Part shown: positions 8,334-17,044 of the stretch, in pieces
How the letters are laid out: the number at the start of each line of letters is the position of its first letter
How positions within the stretch are numbered: the first letter of the stretch is position 1
Origin: Paracoccus isoporae
Lineage (GTDB): Bacteria > Pseudomonadota > Alphaproteobacteria > Rhodobacterales > Rhodobacteraceae
DNA: 64,000 nt
Assembly (NCBI RefSeq): GCF_900101865.1
Contig: NZ_FNAH01000001.1
Coordinates: forward strand, 558,001 to 622,000
Direction: 5' to 3'
The notes under the pieces: model-generated
Databases searched by the model: none
What the model was told of the DNA's origin: nothing
What the model saw: the letters and a program-made list of their open reading frames with translations, nothing else
Translations under genes and position numbers: made by a program

Positions 8334-9077
8334 TCAGCTTAAAGAGAAGCTTTCGCCCAGATAGACTTCGCGCACGCGCGGGTCGTCCACGATCTCTCGC
8401 GTGGTGCCTGACATCAGCACATGGCCGTCATGCAGGATATAGGCCCGGTCCACGATCCCGAGCGTTTCACGCACGTTATGGTCGGTGATGAGCACGCCGA
8501 TCCCGCGCGACTTCAGATCATGGACGAGCGCACGGATATCGCCCACCGCAATCGGATCGACCCCGGCGAAGGGCTCGTCCAGAAGCAGGTATTTCGGGTT
8601 CGAGGCCAGGCAGCGCGCGATCTCCACCCGGCGCCGCTCCCCGCCCGAGAGCGCCATCGCGGAGGCATGGCGGATATGGCCGATCGAGAACTCTCCCAAC
8701 AGCTCCTCCAGCCGGTCGCGGCGATGCCGGGGACCGGCTTCGACGACCTCCAGCACGCCCATGATGTTCTGCTCGACCGTCAGCCCGCGGAAGATCGACA
8801 TTTCCTGCGGCAGATAACCGATCCCACGGCGGGCGCGCATATACATCGGCATGCCGGTGGCGGGTTGCGCGTCGATATAGACGTCGCCGCCATCAGGTGC
8901 GACGAGACCCGCAATACAATAGAAGCAGGTCGTCTTGCCCGAGCCGTTCGGCCCCAGCAGCGCCACCACCTCACCCCGCGCGAGGTCCATCGACACATCG
9001 CGGATCACCGGCCGCTTGCGATAGGATTTGCGCAGCCCCCGGACCGAGAGTCCCTGCGGCGCGACCAGATCCGGCAT
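8334..9077 (-). CDS. lptB: LPS export ABC transporter ATP-binding protein
   Basis: A 247-residue cytosolic ATPase that powers the LptFG permease to extract LPS from the inner membrane. Walker [10 protein letters not shown] is at 42-50, signature LSGGERRR at 143-150, Walker B YLLLDEP at 163-169, and the switch His is in [12 protein letters not shown]-loop [10 protein letters not shown] matches LptB closely. The start overlaps the lptA stop by one base (TAATG). lptF and lptG are not in the window. Confidence 0.96.
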   Translation of the reverse strand: MPDLVAPQGLSVRGLRKSYRKRPVIRDVSMDLARGEVVALLGPNGSGKTTCFYCIAGLVAPDGGDVYIDAQPATGMPMYMRARRGIGYLPQEMSIFRGLTVEQNIMGVLEVVEAGPRHRRDRLEELLGEFSIGHIRHASAMALSGGERRRVEIARCLASNPKYLLLDEPFAGVDPIAVGDIRALVHDLKSRGIGVLITDHNVRETLGIVDRAYILHDGHVLMSGTTREIVDDPRVREVYLGESFSLS

Positions 9078-9568
9078 TAGTCGCGGCCCGGCTGGAGCAC
9101 CGTGCGCACCCGGCCGGAGGCCTGCGCGGTGCCATCGCTCAGATTCACCACGATGCTGTCGCCGGACATGATGTTCTCGCCCTGGGTCAGCAGAACCTCT
9201 CCGGTCAGGGTGATGTTCCCGGCCTCGACCTCATATACGGCCTCGTTCGCTTCGGCCGCGTCCTCGCCATTCACCAGCGTCACGTTGCCGATCGCCTGCA
9301 GGCTGTCGATCCGGCTGGTATCGCCCTCGGCATAGCGGACCAGGACCTGATCGGCCGACAGGCGCATCTCGCCCTGCCCGATGATGACATTGCCGCTGAA
9401 CTCCGCCTCTCCGCTGCTGCGGTTTACCGTCAGGTTGTCCGCAGACAGCTCCACCGGGGCGTCCGTGTCGGCACCGCCGCCGCCGAACCCCATCACCTGG
9501 GCAGAGAGCGGCGCGGCACCGATGAGGCACAGCGTCAGCGCGAGAGCGGGGAACAGAGCAGCTTGCAT
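9077..9568 (-). CDS. lptA: LPS transport periplasmic protein LptA
   Basis: A 163-residue exported protein with signal peptide to about residue 24 ([10 protein letters not shown]). The OstA-like beta-jellyroll repeats follow: [23 protein letters not shown], then a second round with [10 protein letters not shown] and a third with [15 protein letters not shown]. LptA monomers stack to form the periplasmic bridge that carries LPS. It lies 21 nt after lptC and overlaps lptB. Confidence 0.93.
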   Translation of the reverse strand: MQAALFPALALTLCLIGAAPLSAQVMGFGGGGADTDAPVELSADNLTVNRSSGEAEFSGNVIIGQGEMRLSADQVLVRYAEGDTSRIDSLQAIGNVTLVNGEDAAEANEAVYEVEAGNITLTGEVLLTQGENIMSGDSIVVNLSDGTAQASGRVRTVLQPGRD

Positions 9569-9589
9569 CCGACATCCTTTCGAGAGGGA

Positions 9590-10159
9590 TCAGGGTTCAT
9601 ATAGCAGACGCACATCGCCGGATAAATTCAGAAGCTGCGCGCCATCGGCATCACGCGAGATCACCATCTCGGCCGCGTCGATCCGACCCATCGGCGCAAA
9701 CGCGGTCAGCCCGCCCGTGCCGGTGACAAGGTCGGCATCCAGATCACTTTCCACCTGCGGCACGGTAATGGCCCAGCCATCCGAGGTCGTGACCCGCACA
9801 CCGCCGTCTAGCCGGATCGCCTGGCCGTCCACATCCCCGTGCGGCGCGGTCAGATCCGCCGCCAGCCCGTCGGCCGACCGCCAGGTCATGCGCAGCGTCT
9901 CGGCGCTGCCCTCGCGGTCGGAATTCGGGGTGGCCCGATCCGCCGTCAGCGTCACCGCCGCGCCGCCATTCGTCACGCCGGCGAATTCCGGTCGCGTCAT
10001 GCGGGGATCACGGGCCAGCTCCTCGGCATCGACATCGGCATAGGGGATTGCGTCATCCGGGTCGGGCGAGCGGCCCAGCAGAAACAGCGTCGACAGGATG
10101 GCGAGCGCGGCCAGTGGCAGCAGCACACGCAGCCAGGCGATCACGCGCGAGCGCATCAC
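9590..10159 (-). CDS. lptC: LPS export protein LptC
   Basis: A 189-residue bitopic inner-membrane protein: one N-terminal transmembrane helix (about 8-28, VIAWLRVLLPLAALAILSTLFLL) and a periplasmic beta-jellyroll with repeated short strands. It links LptBFG to LptA. Sequence identity within this family is low, so the call also rests on position between kdsD (4-nt overlap) and lptA. Confidence 0.88.
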   Translation of the reverse strand: MMRSRVIAWLRVLLPLAALAILSTLFLLGRSPDPDDAIPYADVDAEELARDPRMTRPEFAGVTNGGAAVTLTADRATPNSDREGSAETLRMTWRSADGLAADLTAPHGDVDGQAIRLDGGVRVTTSDGWAITVPQVESDLDADLVTGTGGLTAFAPMGRIDAAEMVISRDADGAQLLNLSGDVRLLYEP

Positions 10160-11100
10160 ACCATCCCGGCCCGCAGGCAGTCATGGATATGCAGGATGCC
10201 GGTCGGAAGACCGTCCTCTACCGCGAAGAGGCAGGTGATCTTGCGCGACTGCATCTCGGCCAGGGCGGCCTCGGCAAGCTGATCGGGACCGATGGTGCGC
10301 GGATCGGGCGTCATCACATCCGCCGCGCGCCGGTCCAGCAATCCGTCCATATGCCGCCGCAAGTCGCCGTCGGTGATGATGCCGATCAGCCGCCCATCCG
10401 GCCCCGTCACCCCGGTCACGCCGAATCCCTTCTGGCTGATGGTCAGCAGCGCCTCGGTCATCGGGGCCTCCGCCGCAACCAGCGGCATGTCGCCATGCAT
10501 CAGATCGCCCACCCGAGACAGCAGCGCCCCCAGCTTGCCGCCGGGATGAAAGGTGCGGAAATGTTCGGGCGTGAAGCGCCGATGCTCCATCAGCGCGATG
10601 GCAAGCGCATCCCCGAGCGCGAGCGTCATCGTCGTCGAGGTGGTCGGCACGATGCCATTGCCGCAGGCCTCAGCCGCGGCGGGCAGCAGCAGCGCCACGT
10701 CGCATTGCCGGATCAGTGTCGAGCCGTCGCGGCTGGCAATGCCGATCAGCGGAATGCCGAAGCGGCGGGTATGGGCGACGATATCCGCGATCTCCGGCGT
10801 CTCGCCGGAATTTGAGATGACGATCACCACGTCGCCCTCGGCCACCATGCCGAGATCGCCGTGGCTCGCCTCTGCCGGATGCACGAATTGCGACGGCGTG
10901 CCGGTAGAGGCCAGCGTCGCTGCAATCTTGCGCCCGATATGCCCGGATTTGCCCATCCCCGACACGACGACGCGCCCGCGTGCGGACAGGATGGTATCCA
11001 CAGCCCGATCGAACGGCTCGTTCAGGGCCGCGGACAGGGCGGCAAGCCCGTTCGCCTCGGTCTCGATCACCCGCCGCGCGGTTTCCAGATAGCTGCTCAT
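10156..11100 (-). CDS. kdsD: D-arabinose-5-phosphate isomerase (KpsF/GutQ family)
   Basis: A 314-residue enzyme converting ribulose-5-P to arabinose-5-P, the first committed step to Kdo. The SIS sugar-isomerase domain (about 35-175) contains VVSGMGKSGHIGRKIAATLASTGTP and HPAEASHGDLGMV. Two CBS domains follow (about 205-314). Position at the head of lptCAB ties Kdo supply to LPS transport. Start separated from the exonuclease gene by 9 nt. Confidence 0.94.
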   Translation of the reverse strand: MSSYLETARRVIETEANGLAALSAALNEPFDRAVDTILSARGRVVVSGMGKSGHIGRKIAATLASTGTPSQFVHPAEASHGDLGMVAEGDVVIVISNSGETPEIADIVAHTRRFGIPLIGIASRDGSTLIRQCDVALLLPAAAEACGNGIVPTTSTTMTLALGDALAIALMEHRRFTPEHFRTFHPGGKLGALLSRVGDLMHGDMPLVAAEAPMTEALLTISQKGFGVTGVTGPDGRLIGIITDGDLRRHMDGLLDRRAADVMTPDPRTIGPDQLAEAALAEMQSRKITCLFAVEDGLPTGILHIHDCLRAGMV

Positions 11101-11109
11101 GCGCCGGAC

Positions 11110-11724
11110 CTAGTGATGGAAGATGTCATTGTCATCACCCCAGCCCAGCAGATCCAGCCGGGCGCGGCTCGGCAGGAAGTCGAAGCATTCCTGCGCGAGC
11201 GCCAGCCGCCCCTCTCGGATCAGCAGCGTCTCCAGCTCGTCGCGCAGGCGATGCAGATACAGCACGTCGGACGCCGCGTATTCGAGCTGCGCCTCGCTCA
11301 GCTCCGCCGCCCCCCAGTCCGAGGTCTGCTGCTGCTTCGAGACATCCACATCGATCAGCGATTGCAGCAGATATTTCAGCCCGTGCCGGTCCGTATAGGT
11401 GCGGATCAGCTTGGAGGCGATCTTCGTGCACCAGACCGGCGCGGTGACGACGCCGAAGGTATTCTCAAGCGCGGCGATGTCGAACCGACCGAAATGGAAG
11501 AGTTTCAGCACCTCGGGATCGGCGAGCATCCGCGTCAGATTGGGCGCGGTGGTCTGGCCTTGCGCGATCTGGACCAGATGCGCGTCCCCGTCGCCGGACG
11601 ACATCTGCACCAGGCACAGCCGGTCGCGGCGCGGGTCGAGCCCCATCGTTTCTGTATCCATGGCCACGACCGGGCCGAGATCCAACCCGTCGGGCAGATC
11701 GTTCTGGTAAAGATGAATCGCCAT
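11110..11724 (-). CDS. RNase D-like 3'-5' exonuclease (single domain)
   Basis: A 204-residue DEDD exonuclease. The first motif is AMDTETMGLDPRRD, the second contains FHFGRFDIAALE, and the last has YAASDVLYLHRL of the DEDDy type. It has only the exonuclease domain and no HRDC domains, as in the short alphaproteobacterial enzymes often called ribonuclease D. ATG 11724 is preferred because AAGGGG lies upstream, and it removes 14 weak residues from the longer frame. Substrate (tRNA or other RNA) unproven. Confidence 0.85.
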   Translation of the reverse strand: MAIHLYQNDLPDGLDLGPVVAMDTETMGLDPRRDRLCLVQMSSGDGDAHLVQIAQGQTTAPNLTRMLADPEVLKLFHFGRFDIAALENTFGVVTAPVWCTKIASKLIRTYTDRHGLKYLLQSLIDVDVSKQQQTSDWGAAELSEAQLEYAASDVLYLHRLRDELETLLIREGRLALAQECFDFLPSRARLDLLGWGDDNDIFHH

Positions 11725-11809
11725 GCGCACCCCTTTTTCACGCGTGCATACAGGGGTTTTCTGCAAAGGTCAGCCCTTCCCGAACCGCCCCTGCGCTGCG
11801 CCGCTGCGC

Positions 11810-12799
11810 TCAGCGCGCGGCAGGGAAGCGGATCGGGGTCGCCGGATCAATCGCCTCGGTCGTCTGCGCCTCGACATTCAGCGTCGCCTCGACGATCGGG
11901 GCGTTGATGTTCTTGGTCTGCATGAAGATGCGCCCGATATATTCACCCAGAATACCAAGGAACATGGCGTTCAGCGTCATCGACATCAGCAGCAGGATCA
12001 CGATCGTGGCGAAGCCCGGCGGCCATTGCTGGCCGAACAGCAGCTTGCCGACCAGATATCCCAGCAGCACGATGAACGTGATCAGCCCGACGAGAAGCGA
12101 CGTGGTCGAGGCCAGCCGCAGCGGCACCAGCGAATGGTTCACAAGCCCGTCAACCGCCAGCGACAGCATCGCCTTCAGCGGGAACTTGGACGCCCCGGCG
12201 GTGCGCGCCGCGCGGTCATATTCGAACCCGACCTGCCGGAAGCCCATCGCGCTGATCATCCCGCGCATATAGGGCGAGCGGTCCTCGCTGCGGCGGATCT
12301 GTTCCAGCACCCGGCGATCCGCCAGCCGGAACTCACCGGCATTGCGCGGCAGGTCGTCATGGCTGATCCGGTTGATAAACCAGTAGAAGCCGCGCCGCAG
12401 CGCGGCCACCACCGGACCATCGGGCAGCTTGCGGCGGATTCCGTAGACCACCTGGTTGCCCTGTGTCCATAAATCCAGCATCTGCGGGATCAGCTCCGGC
12501 GGATCCTGAAGGTCGCAATCAAGCTGGATGGCGCAATCCCCCCGCGCCGCCTTGTAGGCGAACATGACCGAATTCTGGTAGCCGACATTGCGCGAGAAGC
12601 GGAACACCCGGACACGCGGATCCTCGGCGGCGATCTCCGACAGCACGGCAAAGGTCCGGTCGGTGGAATGGTTGTCGGTAAAGATGAACTCGACCTCGTG
12701 CTGCGGCAATCCCGCCATCACCGCCGCCATCCGCTCATAGCAGTGCCGCACATTGTCTTCTTCGTTATAGGCCGGGACCAGAAGGGAAATCAGGCTCAT
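11810..12799 (-). CDS. GtrB/DPM1-like polyprenyl-phosphate glycosyltransferase (GT2)
   Basis: A 329-residue GT2 enzyme. N-terminal LISLLVPAYNEEDNVRHC and the DxD-type QLDCDLQDPPELI form the nucleotide-sugar site. Two C-terminal transmembrane helices (about 230-255 and 265-290) sit around FIVLLGYLVGKLLFGQQWPPGFATIVILLL. This layout is that of GtrB/YfdH/ArnC proteins, which load a sugar onto undecaprenyl phosphate at the cytosolic face. The start overlaps the SDR gene by 4 nt, and the cluster also encodes a GtrA-like flippase and a GT-C enzyme. The sugar is inferred to be the dideoxyhexose made by this operon, not shown. Confidence 0.85.
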   Translation of the reverse strand: MSLISLLVPAYNEEDNVRHCYERMAAVMAGLPQHEVEFIFTDNHSTDRTFAVLSEIAAEDPRVRVFRFSRNVGYQNSVMFAYKAARGDCAIQLDCDLQDPPELIPQMLDLWTQGNQVVYGIRRKLPDGPVVAALRRGFYWFINRISHDDLPRNAGEFRLADRRVLEQIRRSEDRSPYMRGMISAMGFRQVGFEYDRAARTAGASKFPLKAMLSLAVDGLVNHSLVPLRLASTTSLLVGLITFIVLLGYLVGKLLFGQQWPPGFATIVILLLMSMTLNAMFLGILGEYIGRIFMQTKNINAPIVEATLNVEAQTTEAIDPATPIRFPAAR

Positions 12800-13737
12800 G
12801 CCGTTCGCCTCGACGTTGGGGTTTCGTTACGGGCCGTTTCCCAGGCAATCACCTGTTTGAGCCCCTGCGTGATCGGGATCATCTGCCGCCAGCCGAGATC
12901 GAGAAGTTCCGGCGAAGGCGGCAGGGAGACGTGATCCTCCGCCCCGGACCCCGCGTCTGACGCGGGGGGGCGGGCCTGCCCGGTCAGACGGGCGATCTCG
13001 GCGGTGACATCCGCCAGCCGATGCGGCTGCCCGGTGGACAGGTTGAGGACCGGCGGCAGCCGCGCCGCATGATCCGCAATGCGCAGCAGACCCGCCACCA
13101 CGTCACCCACATGCAGCAGGTCGCGCATCGCCTCGGGCCGCTGCGGTGCCCGTAATCTGCCGGCGAGCGCGGCATGGATCGCCTCCGGCACGAAGAAGTC
13201 GCGGGACTGATCGCCGCCATAGGTCAGGCTGAGCCGGGCGGTGATCGCCGGAATGCCCGCCTCTCGCGACCAGATCCGCGCCAGATGCGTGCCCATGAGG
13301 ATCGACAGCCCGTAGATGCCCGCGGGCCATTCCCGGCCGCTGCCGTCCTTTGCCAGCTCGGCCAGCGTTCCGGTGCGGATCACGGCACGGGGCTTGCGTT
13401 CCAGCCCGTTAAGCCCGTCCAGCATGATCCGCAGCGGCTCGACATTCGCGCGCAGGGCTTCGCCCATCGCGGCCAGATCCCGGTCCCCGGCAATGCGCGT
13501 CGCCGCGGCCAGCAGGAACACCCGCTCCGGCGCAAGCTCGCGCAGAAGCTGCGCGACCGCATCCGCGTCCAGCGGATCGACATGGCGGATCGTGATCCGG
13601 TCCGCGACATCCGCAAGCCGCCACGGATCGGAGCCGGGGCGCGAGAGCACCGCGACCTCCCCGCCCCGATCGAGGCAGGCCCGGACCAGATGCGATCCGA
13701 TAAAGCCGCTGCCGCCAGTCACCAGGATGCGCGTCAT
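12796..13737 (-). CDS. NAD(P)-dependent SDR, probable CDP-4-keto-3,6-dideoxyhexose reductase/epimerase
   Basis: A 313-residue extended short-chain dehydrogenase. The Rossmann motif is VTGGSGFIGSHL (residues 6-17). ATG 13737 is chosen because it puts this fold at the N-terminus. The position next to rfbFGH suggests the last reductase of a CDP-3,6-dideoxyhexose pathway (as RfbJ or paratose synthase). Odd point: the catalytic YxxxK reads Y142-G-L-S-I146, so the usual lysine is isoleucine. The codon is ATC in the sequence. LLHVGDVVAGLL and STGQPHRLADV are normal for the family. Activity is therefore uncertain. Confidence 0.7.
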   Translation of the reverse strand: MTRILVTGGSGFIGSHLVRACLDRGGEVAVLSRPGSDPWRLADVADRITIRHVDPLDADAVAQLLRELAPERVFLLAAATRIAGDRDLAAMGEALRANVEPLRIMLDGLNGLERKPRAVIRTGTLAELAKDGSGREWPAGIYGLSILMGTHLARIWSREAGIPAITARLSLTYGGDQSRDFFVPEAIHAALAGRLRAPQRPEAMRDLLHVGDVVAGLLRIADHAARLPPVLNLSTGQPHRLADVTAEIARLTGQARPPASDAGSGAEDHVSLPPSPELLDLGWRQMIPITQGLKQVIAWETARNETPTSRRTA

Positions 13738-13877
13738 TCTTGAGCTCCAATCCATTCAGCCGGAAGAACCCGGCCATGACGGGGCGCGGCTGGTACCGTT
13801 GGCCGGACCCCGGGCGGCACGGGCCGGACGCCCTGAACACGCGCCGGCCCCTGCCAGATATGCTTCATCCCGATCGC

Positions 13878-15071
13878 TCAGCCCCTTTCCTTGGCGAAGG
13901 CTGTGAAAGCCTCGTGCATATAGTCGATCTGCGGCTGATCCAGCCCGTGATGGCACGCCAGCAGGATGCCGCCGCGCATCACCTGGTCGGCCACCGGATA
14001 GCCCTCCGCCCGCCTGCGCGATTCGACATCGGCCATCGCTGGCTGGCGCAGGATATTGCCGGTAAAGACCGGCCGCGTCTGGATCTCTCGCTTTTCGAGG
14101 AAAATCTGCATGTCGCGCCGCGTAAAGGGCGCACCCTCCCGCAGCGTCAGCGGGAAGGCCAGCCAGCCGGTGCGCGAATCGGGAAGCTGGCGGGGCAGGA
14201 TGAACCACTCCTCGTAGTCCCGGAAGAATGCCAGGTGCTGGGCGAAATTCTCTTCCCGCGCGGTGATGTTGCGATCCAGCTTGCCAAGCTGCACCAGCCC
14301 GAAGGCGGCGCTGATCTCGGACGGCTCCAGGTTGTAGCCGAGCTCCTCGAACAGGAATTTCGCGTCATAGGAAATCCCGTCCAGCTCGACATTGAATCGG
14401 TTCTCGATTGCTTCGCTGCCCTCCTGGAACAGCGACGAGGTCCGCCCCCAGCTTCGCAGCAGCAGCGCGCGGCGGGCCAGATCGTCGTCATTGACACACA
14501 GCATTCCGCCATTCCCGGCCCCGTTGATGACATGGCTGCCATAGAAGCTGGTGGTAGAAATGGCGGAATTGACGCCCGTGCTTTCCCCGCCGATCGTCGC
14601 GCCGAGCGTATCGGCGCTGTCCTCGATCACGATCAGATTGTGCCGTTCGGCAATCTCGCGGATCCGCGTCCAGTCGGGCAGGTTGCCGATCAGCGACGGG
14701 ATCATGATGGCGCGGGTGTCGGGCCCGATCATCGCCTCGATCTGATCGGCATCGGCATTATAGGTGCCGTCTTCCGCGTCGATGAAGGCCGGGACCAGCC
14801 CGTGCTGCACCATGGGCGCGACGGTGGTGGCAAAGGTCAGCGCCGGGGTAATCACCTCCGCCCCTTTCGGCAGATCCAGAAGCGCCACCGCGATGAAATT
14901 CGCCGATGAGCCGGAATTGACCATGATGCCATGCGACTTGTCGAACAGCTTGGCGACGCCCGATTGCATCTCGCGCACATGCTTGCCCATCTGGGTCGAA
15001 CTGCGAAGGACGTTGACGACCGCCTCGATCTCTTCCTCGCCATGGACGGTCTGTCCGTAATTCACGCGCAT
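13878..15071 (-). CDS. rfbH: CDP-4-keto-6-deoxy-D-glucose-3-dehydrase (E1, RfbH type)
   Basis: A 397-residue DegT/DnrJ/EryC1-fold enzyme. In place of the PLP-binding lysine of the aminotransferases it has His180 in FYGSHVINGAGNGG, the known hallmark of the E1 dehydrases that use PMP to remove the 3-hydroxyl of CDP-4-keto-6-deoxyglucose. The PLP-ring aspartate region is EDSADTLGA (150-158). E1 normally needs an iron-sulfur reductase (E3), which is not in this window. It lies 12 nt after rfbG. Confidence 0.92.
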   Translation of the reverse strand: MRVNYGQTVHGEEEIEAVVNVLRSSTQMGKHVREMQSGVAKLFDKSHGIMVNSGSSANFIAVALLDLPKGAEVITPALTFATTVAPMVQHGLVPAFIDAEDGTYNADADQIEAMIGPDTRAIMIPSLIGNLPDWTRIREIAERHNLIVIEDSADTLGATIGGESTGVNSAISTTSFYGSHVINGAGNGGMLCVNDDDLARRALLLRSWGRTSSLFQEGSEAIENRFNVELDGISYDAKFLFEELGYNLEPSEISAAFGLVQLGKLDRNITAREENFAQHLAFFRDYEEWFILPRQLPDSRTGWLAFPLTLREGAPFTRRDMQIFLEKREIQTRPVFTGNILRQPAMADVESRRRAEGYPVADQVMRGGILLACHHGLDQPQIDYMHEAFTAFAKERG

Positions 15072-15083
15072 CTCCTGGCTCTC

Positions 15084-16229
15084 CTATCCTGCAAGCATGT
15101 CCGTTTCAGGCAATACCGCGCGGGGCTGCATCAGCCCGGCATAGGCGGCGATCTGGTCCAGCGTGATCTGGCGCATATCCGCGCCCCCGGCCTGGGCCCG
15201 GTACCAGTCGGTGGTCAGCGCCAGCGCATCGGCCAGACCCAGACGCGGCCGCCATCCCAGGTGAAGCCGCGCCTTGGTGCTGTCGAGGCGCAGCAGCCCC
15301 GCCTCATGCGGCGCATCGGGGTTGGATTGCATGACGAAGCGCGGCCCGCCCTCGCCCCAAAGCCGGGCAAACAGCGCACAGACCTCTCCCACCGGGACGG
15401 TCGACTCGGTGTCGGGCCCGAAATTCCAGGCGCCGGACACGGCGTCACGGTCATCGCCGAGCAGTCGGGCGGCGATCATCAGATAGCCGGAAAGCGGTTC
15501 CAGCACGTGCTGCCAGGGGCGGACGCTCGCCGGGTTGCGGATCGTGACATCCTCACCGGCGGCGGTGGCGCGGACGATATCCGGGATCAGCCGATGCGCC
15601 GCCCAATCGCCGCCGCCGATGACATTCCCGGCCCGGACAGAGGCGAGCCGCGCCGCGTCCGGCGCACTGAAATACGACCGGCGATAGGCCTGCGCGACCA
15701 GTTCGGTGCAGGCTTTCGACGCGCTGTAAGGATCGGACCCGCCGAGGGGATCGACCTCGCGATACCCCCAGTCCCATTCATTGTTCTCGTAGCATTTGTC
15801 GCTGGTGACGACGACCACACCGCGCACCGACGCGCTCTGCCGGGCGATCTCCAGCACATTCGCGGTGCCGACCACGTTCGTCGCAAAGGTCTCGACCGGC
15901 GTGTCATAGCTGTCGCGCACAATGGCCTGCGCCGCCATGTGGACGATCAGCTCCGGCGCGAACCCCGCCACCGCCGCGCGCAACGCCGCGGCGTCGTTGA
16001 TATCGGCAAACCGGCTGTCGCAGAGATCCGCAACGCCCGCCAGATCGAACAGCGAGGGCGAGGTTTCGGGCGGCAGCGAGACCGCGCGCAGCTCTGCGCC
16101 GAGCGCGTGGAGCCACAGCGCGAGCCAGCCGCCCTTGAACCCGGTATGGCCCGTCAGCAGCACCCGGCGGCCGGCAAATATGCCGCCGAAGCCCGAGGAC
16201 AGCTCGCCCGGATTGGTCCATGCATCCAT
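15084..16229 (-). CDS. rfbG: CDP-glucose 4,6-dehydratase
   Basis: A 381-residue SDR that makes CDP-4-keto-6-deoxyglucose. N-terminal LLTGHTGFKGGWLALWLHALG is diagnostic of the CDP-glucose enzyme. HMAAQAIVRDSYDTPVETF and the catalytic PYSASKACTELV (YxxxK intact) follow, then RAGNVIGGGDWAAHRLIPD. ATG 16229 shares its base with the rfbF stop (TGATG), and the longer frame upstream is rfbF coding in another phase. Second enzyme of the dideoxyhexose pathway. Confidence 0.96.
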   Translation of the reverse strand: MDAWTNPGELSSGFGGIFAGRRVLLTGHTGFKGGWLALWLHALGAELRAVSLPPETSPSLFDLAGVADLCDSRFADINDAAALRAAVAGFAPELIVHMAAQAIVRDSYDTPVETFATNVVGTANVLEIARQSASVRGVVVVTSDKCYENNEWDWGYREVDPLGGSDPYSASKACTELVAQAYRRSYFSAPDAARLASVRAGNVIGGGDWAAHRLIPDIVRATAAGEDVTIRNPASVRPWQHVLEPLSGYLMIAARLLGDDRDAVSGAWNFGPDTESTVPVGEVCALFARLWGEGGPRFVMQSNPDAPHEAGLLRLDSTKARLHLGWRPRLGLADALALTTDWYRAQAGGADMRQITLDQIAAYAGLMQPRAVLPETDMLAG

Positions 16230-17044
16230 CAGATCACGGCCCGCGTCACGTGCTGCGGATCCTGCGCCGCGGCATCGAATTGCAGCCATGGCGGCGGATC
16301 CTGATCGCAGAGCTCGTTCAGCGCATTGCGGTCGCGGATCGTGTCCATCGGGTGCCAGAACCCGTAATGCTTGAACGCCATCAACTGCCCGTCGCGGGTC
16401 AGGTTGACCATGGGCGACTGTTCCAGCGGCTCCATGTCGTCGATCAGATAGTCGAACACGCCCGGCTCGAAGACGAAGAACCCGCCATTGATCCAGGTCT
16501 CGTAGCGGCGCACCTTCTCGGTGAAGGCCTGGACCTTGCCGCCCGCCGTCAGCTCCATGTTGCCGAACCGCGCCGGGGGCTGCACCGCCGTCACCGTGGC
16601 CAGCTTGCCGTGACCGCGATGAAACTCCAGCAACTGGCCGATATCGACATTGCCGAGCCCGTCGGAATAGGTGACCATGAAGGTCTCGTCGCCCACCCAG
16701 TCGCGCAGCCGCCGGATGCGTCCGCTGGTCATGGTCAAGGCGCCGGTATCGACCACGCTGACCTTCCACCCGCCTGACGAGATCGGCTTCAGCGCCAGAT
16801 CGCCGGAATCGAGATCCACGCTGATGTCATTCGCGATCAGGTGATAATTCGCAAAGAAATGCTTCAGCATCAGGCATTTGTAGCCGCCCGCGACGATGAA
16901 CTCGTCATGGCCGAAATGGCTGTAGACATCCATCACACGGGCAATGATCGGACGTCCGCCGACCTCAACCATGGGTTTCGGAATGCTCACGGTTTCCTCG
17001 GCGAGGCGCGAGCCAAGCCCGCCGGCTAGCAGGATCGTCTTCAT
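16229..17044 (-). CDS. rfbF: Glucose-1-phosphate cytidylyltransferase
   Basis: A 271-residue nucleotidyltransferase forming CDP-glucose from CTP and glucose-1-phosphate. N-terminal ILLAGGLGSRLAEET and the lysine-containing IPKPMVEVGGRPI are the activation and substrate motifs. VTYSDGLGNVDI supplies the metal-binding aspartate, and NGGFFVFEPGVFDYL is typical of the cytidylyl branch. The start overlaps the GT-C gene by 4 nt. First step of the CDP-dideoxyhexose branch. Confidence 0.95.
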   Translation of the reverse strand: MKTILLAGGLGSRLAEETVSIPKPMVEVGGRPIIARVMDVYSHFGHDEFIVAGGYKCLMLKHFFANYHLIANDISVDLDSGDLALKPISSGGWKVSVVDTGALTMTSGRIRRLRDWVGDETFMVTYSDGLGNVDIGQLLEFHRGHGKLATVTAVQPPARFGNMELTAGGKVQAFTEKVRRYETWINGGFFVFEPGVFDYLIDDMEPLEQSPMVNLTRDGQLMAFKHYGFWHPMDTIRDRNALNELCDQDPPPWLQFDAAAQDPQHVTRAVI

